A DNA stretch of 64,000 bases, taken from the NCBI GenBank assembly GCA_964036275.1, contig OZ038433.1, positions 30,859,485-30,923,484 on the forward strand. The letters are read 5' to 3'. Of this stretch, positions 24,991 to 36,000 are shown piece by piece. Numbering within the stretch: position 1 is the first letter of the stretch; every line of letters starts with the position of its first letter. Source of the stretch: Litoditis marina. Its lineage: Eukaryota > Nematoda > Chromadorea > Rhabditida > Rhabditidae. Both the position numbers and the translations under genes were made by a program. Below the pieces are notes generated by a model. That model did not search any database, had not been told where the DNA came from, and worked only from the letters and a program-made list of their open reading frames with translations.

Positions 24991-25140
24991 GCACGTGTAC
25001 TTCACGTTCTGTGTCTTTCATGTGTTCAGCCCAACACGTACTTCACGTGTTTCACGGTAACACGTCTTCTTGACGTGTTTTCGTGTCGTTTATGTGTTTC
25101 ACGTTAATTCGTCTTCGAAACGTGTGTTTTCGTGGTTATT
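24991..25140 (+). repeat. CACGTG-rich array in the xpo-1 3' flank
   Basis: Immediately after the xpo-1 stop, about 150 bp is packed with CACGTG/ACGTG words, for example CACGTGTACTTCACGT, TTCACGTGTTTCACGG and CTTGACGTGTTTTCGTG, as degenerate repeats of 12-16 bp. It probably falls in the 3' UTR. CACGTG is the E-box bound by HLH-30/TFEB and MDL/MXL factors, but function is not shown. Confidence 0.6.
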
Positions 25141-26480
25141 ACTTGCATTTTGAGAATAGTGTCTTGGAATACGAGAAATCGGCCAAGGTTCTCTTTATAT
25201 CTGACTGATTTCCTCTAAATCCACCTTGAAAAAGTTGCCCGAGCTGTTCTTCTATATGATTAAAGGAACAAAGTAGTTTGGAGTATGTGATCAAATTTGG
25301 TTTCTCTTGTACGATTTCTGACTCACTAAGATCATGGTATTAGTTGCTCAATGTTTTTGAAAAGTTGTTTTCTAGTAGATCTCTCGTTCCATTACCATTC
25401 GTATTGTTTTTCCCCGGTGGTTGTCGCCATAGTGCTTATGATTGCTTAATTGTGTAAACTGGGTTGTTTTTCTTTATAGCGGGTATCGGTACCGGTTGTC
25501 ACTGCCTTTCCTGGTTTGTTTGTTTATTCTTGCTTATCATGAATGTTATTGATTTTTTTGTTTTCAAAGGTCGACAACTTGCGTCTATTCTATATTTCCG
25601 GTTATTGAGACAGTTTGTGATTATGTTACATTCGATGAACAGTGAATTTGTGCAAAAAAAAAATTAAAGCTTGCAGAACTCATGTTTCGGCGAAAAATGG
25701 TCATTATATACTGTAGGAATACGAGTTGAAACAAAACCGACATGCACAGAACAATTAAAAAACCTAACAGTTTCGAAAGCATGCTCATAAAAAATCCGGA
25801 GAGGGAACCCAAACGTTTGAGTTATAGTTATGAGTGGGAGGGAAATTTTATATCCAAAACTGTGTCGCATGACAAATTGAAATTATGTATTATTTTCATC
25901 TTTTTTTGTGAAGTGAACTAAAAAAACACTTCCTAGTTACAATTGTTATGGGAGGACAAGTCATTGAATTGAATGAAATGATTGCTTAGAGCTCGCTCAG
26001 GCTCAGGGAATGCAAGTTCAATTCGGTACATGTTGATCTGATCTGCTGTGTTTGTAGTTTGGTAATTCGCAACGTCTACTAAGAATGCGGATCAAACTAC
26101 AATTAAGATACAATCTATATGGTATGAATGTGTCGACGGTGAGTTGGGTGATGATGTTGAGCGTGGAAGGAGTTCATCATCTAAATTCAATATGGTCATT
26201 TTCTGAATCAGCAATCTTTGTCTTTTAAATCACTAATGAATGTTGATCTTCTGAATAAATATAATCTTTTAATCTTCAACAACCCATTCAAACCGAGTTA
26301 CTTCGACTGTCAATTATTGTCAGAACAAAGTGGTACATCGTACCGAATAGGTGCTGAACTGAACCAAATCATGAACAAACGGAGAATTCCTTATCAACAC
26401 TTGAAGTATTGAAAAAAAATGACGGGGGGGGGGTGGTAAAAGTAAAAATTCAAAAAATCTGCATACCTTCGTCGTAACCG
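25141..26480. other. Intergenic between convergent xpo-1 and the receptor gene
   Basis: No supported gene. At 26037-26103 lies a short foldback with the recurrent ends TCTGCTGTGTTTGTAGTTTG and GATCAAACTACA (family L). A short poly-G run occurs near 26425. Confidence 0.5.
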
Positions 26481-27560
26481 TTAATACCGGTACCGATTTC
26501 TTTTTACAGTGGATAAAACTTGTTCGTCGAGCATCAACATTGTCCACGGAATAACACAGTCGGAAATAGATTCGCAGAGAGGGAACCATTTGTGGGATGA
26601 GGTGCTCAGTGACACCTCGTAGAAGATCACGGTTATCTGAAACGTATATGAAGTAACGGAAGCTCTGTTGTATCTTCATCTTGAAACACGCCAGTATTCA
26701 CGTCTTTCGACAAGAAAACAATGAGATCAAACTACAAACAGAGTGGGTACATTACTTTTTACATAACTGATTACACGTTCCAGAAGGTTTCGGCGCGATC
26801 ATATCATGGTCGTGGCGTTTTATTTTCATTTGTTCAATGAACCCTAGTTCAAGCTAACACGGCGAATATCTGCCAAAACGCTGGCACTTCCAACAAAAAC
26901 CACTCGAAATAGATAAAAAAAGATACAATGGTTGAAATTCCGCTCGAAACTCCAACTATCATCATGTCTCTGTGCGTATTGGAGAGACCGCATCCAAATC
27001 TTCGCTTTATTTTTGATCTCAGCTGCCAAAGAATGAAAGGATATGGTAGAACTGGCACGAGATGGAGGGCCGAGAAAAATCTACTCAGCACCTGGACAAA
27101 AATTGTATTTTGATAAATATTTTAGGTATACTCGAAACATCCACACAGAAGCGCCACAATCTGAGTACTGTGAACTTGAAGAATTGAAGAGAGGGGGCCC
27201 TTACCTCATAGGTTTGATTGAACGTGTACAGATATCCCATCCCATGCACAAAATGGGGCCTCACTCCTTCTAGTTGTACTCTCGATATGGATGTGATCAC
27301 AGATGAAATAACAGCACATCCTATCAACAACCAGAAACGATTTCTAAAATTATTGATTAGGGAGTACGCAATCATCGACCAATCCGTCTGCTTCAGAGCC
27401 GTGTTCCTGTTCCACATGGTCTAAAAACAGAGGGATGAGAAATAAAATTTGTTAAAATTTTCTCTGTCATAATTGTCTTTGTAATAAAAGGGTCAACCAG
27501 ATTTCCCGGTTAGGGTTACCTGATAGTGTTGACGAGATACCAGGTTCCTTGTGGAATTGG
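26481..27560 (-). CDS. Nematode seven-transmembrane receptor, C-terminal exons
   Basis: Four minus-strand exons join in phase: 27560-27520, 27420-27205, 27091-26861 and 26636-26481 (stop TAA at 26483-26481). The product has at least four hydrophobic helices: RFWLLIGCAVISSVITSI, FFSALHLVPVLPYPFILWQL, MMIVGVSSGISTIVSFFIYF and a last segment ending CVIPWTMLMLDEQVLSTV. The first is followed by an extracellular-type loop with an N-glycosylation site, and basic KIKRRFGCG lies in a cytoplasmic loop. The layout fits TM4-TM7 of a worm chemoreceptor, but the subfamily was not recognised. The first exon begins in mid-codon, so 5' exons encoding TM1-3 should lie at higher coordinates; none was found with confidence. 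It could be a decayed receptor, which are common, but no internal stop is seen. Confidence 0.6.
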
Positions 27561-27899
27561 CTGAAAATTATGCTAGTGATTAATTTGTAAAACCACGTGA
27601 AAAAGTGTTTTGTTAGCTGCAACGATTTATCAGAATAAAAACATAGTATTGCGTGGGATCGGATCTAAACTATGTTGTAGACAATTCTTTTCGGAGACAA
27701 AATATTTCTACCGAAACGGAAACAGTTCGAACGATAGTTACTCTGATTAGAAATCATACCGCTGGTTCCGCTTGCCTGTGCATTGATGTTAAATTTTGGT
27801 CAATTTATTTGAAAGCAAAAAGTTGACATCCACTTTTGAACAAATATTTGCAAAGCTATTACATGAAACATTCTATCACTAAATCACCATCGCGTTCGA

Positions 27900-28409
27900 T
27901 TGGAGACGATAAAGTGGAACACATTTTTAATAATGTTAAGTTATTTTAACAGTTTCGTTTTTGTGAAATGTTTATCTTACTCCACAAACATAATATATCT
28001 TCCATGTTCAGAAAAAGTGACGTATTTGGTTCTTGTAGTGGTTTTCGCAGGTACTAACACTGCACTGTTAGTACTTTATTTGCACTGCAGGATTGTTTCC
28101 CCAAACAATAAACAAGGTGGTTTCAAACACGAGAGACTACCTGTGAAATTTACAATTTCATTTCTCGTAACATTTTGTTTTACAGTAACTGTGTGTATTG
28201 AGTTTTATTTATACAACAGAGTCAACTTGAATTGGAGCCCGTTTATCTACATACTCTCAAGATTCAGTATATATGAATTGGATTCATTTTTCATTATTTT
28301 ACGAAAAAAAAACGTATGTCGCGTCATATTGATGACGTCACAGACTTATCCCTTATCGCGAACAAGATGTGTGATGTCTGAGGTATTGACTCTCGCTCCG
28401 TTTGTTTAA
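27900..28409 (+). CDS. Unassigned open frame with membrane segments
   Basis: A 169-codon frame, the longest uninterrupted one outside the SLC17 and GA-repeat regions. It has hydrophobic segments (LVLVVVFAGTNTALLVLYL and FTISFLVTFCFTVTVCIEFYL) and a TTCAG acceptor-like site near 28010. The family is not recognised. It could be one exon of a small receptor-like gene or chance in AT-rich DNA. The opposite strand should carry the missing 5' receptor exons, which argues for caution. Confidence 0.2.
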   Translation: METIKWNTFLIMLSYFNSFVFVKCLSYSTNIIYLPCSEKVTYLVLVVVFAGTNTALLVLYLHCRIVSPNNKQGGFKHERLPVKFTISFLVTFCFTVTVCIEFYLYNRVNLNWSPFIYILSRFSIYELDSFFIILRKKNVCRVILMTSQTYPLSRTRCVMSEVLTLAPFV

Positions 28410-30013
28410 TCCTGGGTCCACCCTTCGAAAATAGTCGCCGTCTTTCTTGTCTCACGTAAAACGTGTAAAATTATAGTGCACTTTTTAGTTTGTAAAGTCA
28501 CGTTTTATTTAGATACAATCAAAATTGTCTATCAAACTGAGGTAAAGTTTCTCTACTTAGAAACATCATACTATTTCATCTCCGCCTGAGTGATTTTTTG
28601 TGAATAAGATATTCGAGAATCAGAGAAACGGCACCGAAGACAAAGTATATATGTTATCGTATTAGATCCTATTACGTCTTAGCGTGATTATGTCCGTTAT
28701 TTGTGATCGAACAGATTGCAAAACATATAAAATATGGTTACTAGACTATTCATTGGACGACGAAAATCGAAAGTTGGAAATAGCAACAGGGTCTCTTCAT
28801 AATATTGTCATAGTGTGTATGTGCATCCTTCACAAACAGCTGTTCTTGAAAAATCGGAACTGAACACCTGATTTTGAGAAAATCGCCCGTTTGCTCCTTT
28901 TCCGACGAAATGTCGGTCAATTTGTAAAACAAATATTTCGTCATACCAGTTTCAGCGTACATCCGTTTTTGCAGGCTGTTACTTTCCATTGTGCTTCCTT
29001 ATTTCTTATCTGCTACGTCTTAAATAACCACTCCAAAGTGATAACTGCCCACGAGTGGCACTAATTTCCTTGAAAATGGAGGGAAATCATAGTCTGATCC
29101 TCTAAACTCTAGAAATTATATTACACTTGCTTCATTTTTTGTACTTTCGATCAATGACATGTTTTGTTTTGGAGAAATCTTTGTGTAATATTCGTTATTC
29201 ATCACGATAGTAGCTAATATCAGGAAATCTGTGGAACACGTCGATAGTTGATGTAGTAATGATCGTTACTATTTTAATAACCACTTCCAATCCCTATATT
29301 CGATTTTTACGAAAACTTCCATCGATATTGATGATCTTACCAATTTTTTTTCAATTTCTCTCCATCCACTTTACTCCTTCTTTCTTTTTCATATTAGGTC
29401 CCAGTGGAAGCAGTTTCAGTTATAATCCCCTAATTCTATTCGAATGATGTGATGAATTGTGTTCCGAACGTTGTTATGAACTATGCTCGTTCAATTTGTT
29501 TCTACTCACTGATTGACTATGACTTATTCGTCGTTATATATCAGGCACACAAGCGCTTATTAATACCCAAAGTTCATACTTCAGCATCATGAGAATTCAT
29601 CCACTTTCACAGACTTGGTCTGATGAAAGTCTACACAATATTGTAATCATTTGTAGACATACATTTTGTAGACATAGAACATTTTGTAGACTTTGTTGTT
29701 TTCTCAATTTCATTGAAATTTTGTACATATTTCAGATTTAAAGTATTATAGTTTTTTAAAATAGCTTAGTTGATGCGGTAATGTTTTCTGTGTTTTTCGG
29801 TATGCTTTACATGTGGAATGACGATTTCTCCTTTTGTTTTTAGAACAATACCCAACAACTCATTTTCATTTCAAATAAGATAAACTGTTTCTGTTTTTCT
29901 CACTCGATTCAATCATTTCAATTGTTATCACGTTTTCCATCTCTTGTGCAGTTCTGGCCTGTTATTAAACAAACCCCCCTGGTAACTTGAATATAGTTTC
30001 AGGTTGGAAAGCC
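28410..30013. other. Intergenic, nothing supported
   Basis: Upstream region of the SLC17 gene. Frames on both strands (for example a minus frame at 28989-28750) lack recognisable domains or coherent splicing. Confidence 0.45.
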
Positions 30014-33000
30014 ATGATTTCCGAAAAATTGCTCAAGGGAAAACCGGGAAATGCCGAAAAAGCCCGTGAGTTTCTTCGATAGATTTTCCACGAGGTGTTC
30101 CATTTGGATCTGTTACTTCTTATTCACAACGTGTGAGAGTAGAAAGGAACAGGCAACTTTATCTTCCTGGTTCTTTTTTCTTTTCCACGTAGGACGTAAG
30201 AATGATTAATACTATGGCGACAGTAATTCTTCGAAAAATTTAAAAGGCTCAAAAAAGTTTTTTAACGTCTTCCCATGAACTATGAAAAAACTTTCTGATT
30301 GTAAATTTGTAAAATTTGCATAACATCAAGCAATAAAGAAAGGGGCATGTACATTTTCACTGTGACGCAATTTGACTAGGTTCCTTTACATCAATATTTA
30401 TTTCAATTTTGTAGTCTCTAATTGTGTATTCGTATGAGATAGAGTGTTTTAAAATCATTTTTGCACTTCTATAGGCTATTTTGAGCATACCCCGTACGCA
30501 ACCCCCCTATCAGTGTCATTACGTTAGCCGCTTTTCTTAGAAAACGAAGCAAGATAGATAGACATATGAAAGTATATATTTTTGATAATGGTTTTTAATT
30601 TGCCATATGGTGAGATTGTTAAATCAAAAGTCAAAATTAAAGCGGGACGGATTCTTTGAGCTCGTGCGATTCTTCCATGAGCTTTATCTCATGACGTTCC
30701 AATGCGATTTTTTTCGTCATTTTTACATAATTAGTCTGCGGTCTTTGGTTCATGAGAAGTCCCGGTGTAAAAGTTGCGTGAATAGAGAAGACGTCCTGAT
30801 GAACAACACATTTCTGTAGAACTGACCCGTAGTCTGAGACGCAAATACGAGAAAAAACTTCCAAGTTAGGACAAAATCAGTTGGGTTATTCATATTACAA
30901 GGGTTGGTCAAACTAACGATCTCTCATGAGAAGCTCCCAAGACAACCACAACAATTGTCATTCCAGTTTTGGAAAAGTCGTGTCGAGGCAAGTCTCGATA
31001 TAAACTTTAACAACCCTGTTTGCAGCTCTATTCCACCCTCTATCTCGTCGATTTCATCTGATTCTGCTTCTGATCTTCGGATTCTTCTGTACCACGTTCA
31101 TGCGGATGCAGATAGCCATCACCATGACATGTATGGTCAACTCCACCGCCGTTTATCTCATAGAAGACGAAATATTCTATGCTGAACAACTCCACGCGAA
31201 CCACACCTCAATGTTTCAGGTTCGGTGTTCTATTCAATCGCTGTTGAGTACTGGTCTATATTAGTTTAGTTACAATACATTAAATTTTTAGAACAGCATA
31301 GCATACGACGTTGTAATTTACAGACTACAAATTTTCACAACATAGCACTAAACTACCACTAAACTACATTTATACAAAAAAGACACGAGAATGTTCTCGC
31401 CCTGTTGATAACTGAGCTTCAATCGATGCGTTTTATGTATATCATCTTACAGAGTTTTGCGAACAATACAATTTCGGAGTTGGAGAGTGAAAAATGCGAA
31501 GTGCTATCCGAAGATGGACACCACATTGTGACTGATTATGGAGTAAGTGACAAAGAGAGTGACCAAGTATTCGCTGTAGTTTGAATTTTTTTCACGAATT
31601 TCAACCGCCAATGGTATCAAACTACAAAGACAGTCGGCTAGGACAAGGTACACCGTACATGGTTGCGTTGAGAGAAAAACCTATATTTGTAGTTCCGTTT
31701 CATTACTATTCATACTATCAATTTTACATCGCAGGGCAGCTTGGTTTGGAACCACAGCATACCAACCAGTACTAAAACAAAATTCGATTTGTACCGTTTT
31801 GTTTTTACCATTTTTTTCAGTACTTTGAACAGCACAAGTGAAATCACTTTTCTTCAGTTCACAAATTGCTCACCAAGCGGCAGACGAACTACATGAAACT
31901 CTAAGAAGTTCATTTAGTATCTTCATCATTAATATTACCCATCTGCATTGCAGGGCAGCTTGGTGTGGAACCACAGCGAGCAGAACATCATCTTCAGTGG
32001 TACTTTCTGGGGCGCTCTGGTCATCTGTCTACCCGCGATGATTATTGTACAGGTCAGTTCATTACTTCTGTTATACACAACTAGTGCAAAGAAGGAAAAT
32101 AGAAGAAGAGGTCAATTGACTATTACAAAACAGAAGAGATTTGGTCCACATGGACTTTCTAGGAAAAAAGGCAAACTAAAAGTGCAGTCCACCTTCACAG
32201 GGACAATTATTGAGAGTATATAAAGTGAACTTCGACCAACTGAAAAGCTTCAAATCCAGCATGTTCAAAATGTTTCTAGGAGCAAAAATGTTTTAGCGCG
32301 GCTCGCCACGACTCACGTTACTGATGGCCGTCATGGTCTACGTGGTTTCTTCTGCTTTCACGCCGTTTCTGGCCGAGAAGTTCGGTTACAAAGCGGTGTT
32401 TCTGAGCAGAGCAGTGATGGGTCTCGGGGAGGTGAGCTCAAGATGTTCGGTTATCACTCAGTTTTATAGAATGGAATAGAATAATTTAGTGGAATCGTAA
32501 ATGAGTTCAAAAGTGTGAATAAAAAATAACTGCAAAATGATTCGAAAGTCCCGTGCGAAATGGGTGTTGCGAATAAATGCAAAATTCTTGAAAAGGAACA
32601 GGAAAGAAATTATTTGTTAAAGGGTGTTCTATGCTCAACTCAATTGAACTCAACAGCCAAATATTCAAGAAATCATTATGTAGTTCGATAGAGGCTATGA
32701 TAGAAGGTAGTTTCACAAGTCATCACGCGCAGGGCCAATCATTTAGGCTAATATATGACGCCTTGGACTAAACGTGGAAAGTTACGTGGTAAATCTCAAA
32801 TGAATTAATACGATTCATTCCATGTACAGGGGGTCGTGATTCCTTCCATAAATGCCATCATCTCTAACTGGTTCCCTATGGAGGAGAGGAGTAGCGCAAT
32901 CGCCTTGTTCACCACCGGAAACCAACTTGCGGGTGAGAACAACTCACACCCACTTTTCTTCTTTTTCTCGAATGAAAAAAAAACTGTTGTGAAACGTGTG

Positions 33001-36000
33001 AAACAGACGAGATGAGAGTTGTTTTTCGATCGAGTCTATAGTCGCCATTTTACCCATGAAGACAGCAGAGAGTTCAATTGATTGAGCGATGCGGGGCGAG
33101 CGGTCGTTGATTATCTGCCAGCAGTTGAGAGAGTGTGTAGATCAATGATACGCAGACCAACTGGCCGCTCGCCAAATCCCGCCCCATGCCAAGTCAATGA
33201 TACGGTGTCCACAACGGTTTGACAAATCCTATATACGGTCAATGTTCTCGTTTCCCGCTGTGTTTGTAGTTTGGTTTCATTGTTTTCGCTCGAAACCCGC
33301 GAGAGTGTTAAGAGTGAATATCGAACTACAACAAGATGATCAATATGTCACATTCAAATTTTGGAGCTTTTTATTCTATATGTTCACTGATGAGCTTGTG
33401 TTTACAAAAAATGCCCAACTCATGAAAAAAGTTGTGTGTTTCTACCAATAGGTCTGCCTGCCGTGATTTGAAAGAAATAACGTTTTTACTAGAAGTAAAT
33501 TGAATAGTCACGTGAAGTAAGCATTCTAATGAGGAATCGTGCACTTTGTCATTGCACGTTTCTGAGTTGTGCTGTGTATAACATGTTTCACGTGACTGTG
33601 CAACTGACTAACAGTATATAGTCCGTTTCACGCACTTATAACCCTCTACAGTAATCTGCGAAAACTTCCAGGTTCTCTTTAGGTAGTTTGATGTTTCTAG
33701 AATGACTTGAAACTTCGCGATCGTGTTTTCTACCTTCACTCCTACAAACTCTAAAAGTTTGAGATCAAAATAACAATTTATTCATTAGAAATAGCCTTCT
33801 GAATATTTTACAGATTACTGTAGAAGGACATTGATTGATGAAACGAACTATACCTGAGTTTGCATAGACTTTCCTACAAATTTGTGTTTTCGGGGCCGGA
33901 GGAAACCCGGTGGCCGCAGCCCTTTGTGCCTCCAATCTGGGATGGCCAGCTATTTTCTACTTGTGTGGTAAGTTTGTATTTTTATAGTTGTGATGTGAGT
34001 TTTGATCCAATTATCACCATTATATCAATGTGTTCAGTAATAGATAAACTGAAAAATACTTTTGACCCTGATTCAAGACGATTTTTAAGTTCATATAGTT
34101 TGTTCAAATAACAAGCTATTATGTTTATTATCAATTCTTACTGCATATTGCCCAACTGGTTCGTAACTTCAATAAGTGTCCGACTCAGAGAGAGAGTTGC
34201 AACCATTATTCGTTTCGAATAAGCATCAATTTCAGCCATCCTGGGTAGTTCGTGGAGTGTTTTGTGGAGTTTGACCTCCTCTGACCAACCGTCTGACTGC
34301 AAGATCATGACTGCCAGAGAAAGACAGTACCTGGCGGAGAAGGTGGTCACGAGAACCAGAAAAGCACAGGTAGGTTCTATTGTATCTCAACAAAATTGAT
34401 TAGAATAGTTTTTCACTGGTCCCTATTCAATATTCTGTGTCAGGGGGTATGACCTGTATAGGATTGCCGAGCTTTTAGCCTCCATCGCTCACCTTTCTCT
34501 CTCTATCTCTTTTTTCTTTCCCCTTTCCTCACAAGTATACCACAAAATAAATGCTCGTTAAGAACCTGTCAACATTTTGATATCAATATATATTAGCATT
34601 CCGAGAGAAACCTCCTCAATTTTCTTCCAGAGAGAACAGAGAATTCCCTACCGTAAACTTCTGACGTCCGTTCCATTTCTGGCGCAACTTCAGTGTGGAA
34701 TAGTTATTCATATTATCATGACCTTCCTCCAAATCTATCTGCCCACATACCTCAAGGACGTCCTGCGGCTGGGAGTTGTGGCGGTAAGGTTTTAGAGCAT
34801 CTTTCGTGAACTTTCAAAAATAAATGTTATGTACAAACATGTTGCAGTGCTGTTAAGCAACTTTCACAGCCTGTTTAATACTTCAGTTTTTTCCCTGTAG
34901 AAGGTTTCGAATGAAAATTACTTTATAAGCACCTTTGTACAGTAAAAATGATCAATGCACATAAAACGTTTCACTGATGAATGACGACGATTGTCTCGAA
35001 ACATGTGTTTTCAGAACGGAACATTTATCGCCATTCCCAACACATTGACACTTGTATTCAAAGTAATTTGGGGCTTGGTAGTGGACAAGTTGAAGGAAAA
35101 CAAGACAATATCACCCACAGCTGCTGTCAAGATCTCGCAATGTTTTGGTGGGTTTCGCAGTTTCCAGGATTCCGAACTTGGTATTTAACATGAATAATGT
35201 CAAACTATAAATAAGGATGCGTTGAGCCAGCTGCGAGCTTAATAGAAATGCGCTAAAAATAGTCTTCCAAACGCTTTGTAGTATACTATAGATCTCTCAC
35301 GTGAGCCCACAGTTCCATCATCGGTTTTCACCTTAAAGGAGACAGGAAACCATCATTGTGTCACAGAAACCTGCTATATCCTACTTTTTAAAAGACGCAC
35401 TGCGTGTAGCACGGCTATTGTAATTCACGTGAAATCCTCGTGAAATACTTCTTGCAAATATACAAGTGAACTCGAGAGAAATATCATATTCTGGAATAGA
35501 AACCCCCGTTCAAATTGGTCGCCGATTTTCTTCGTAACCTTAACCTAACGTTAGTCCTAACATTGTTTCTTTGCGCTCAGAACCTTGGCCTGTTCCATAG
35601 ATACATTGGCTCATACAAGTACCAATGCTGAAAGTCAATTGAATAGTCACGTGAAGCTGGCCTGATGAGAAATCGTTCACTTGGTCATTGCACGTTTCTG
35701 AGTTCTGCTGTGGCTCACATGTTTCACATGAGTGGGCAATTGACTGACAGTATATGTGTCGAGACAGGAATGTCTTGATTGAAAATTGAGAATACTTTTA
35801 GAGAAAAAAAGTTGTATTTAAGCTAATTTCGGCATGGGAATCGGTCTGCTCTCGGTCGCCCTGTTCGTGGACTGCACGCGACCGGGAATTGCCCTGGTGG
35901 TGTTCTGCTTGATGTGAGATCATTTCGTTTTATAAAACAACAATATGAGCTCGAAATATGTTCTTTAAATTATTTCACAAAAATATGACCTCGGCACTCC

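Noticed and set aside
30637..30864. Opposed short frames in SLC17 intron 1
   Set aside because: No splice phase or domain support, and exon 1 to exon 2 phasing is satisfied without them.
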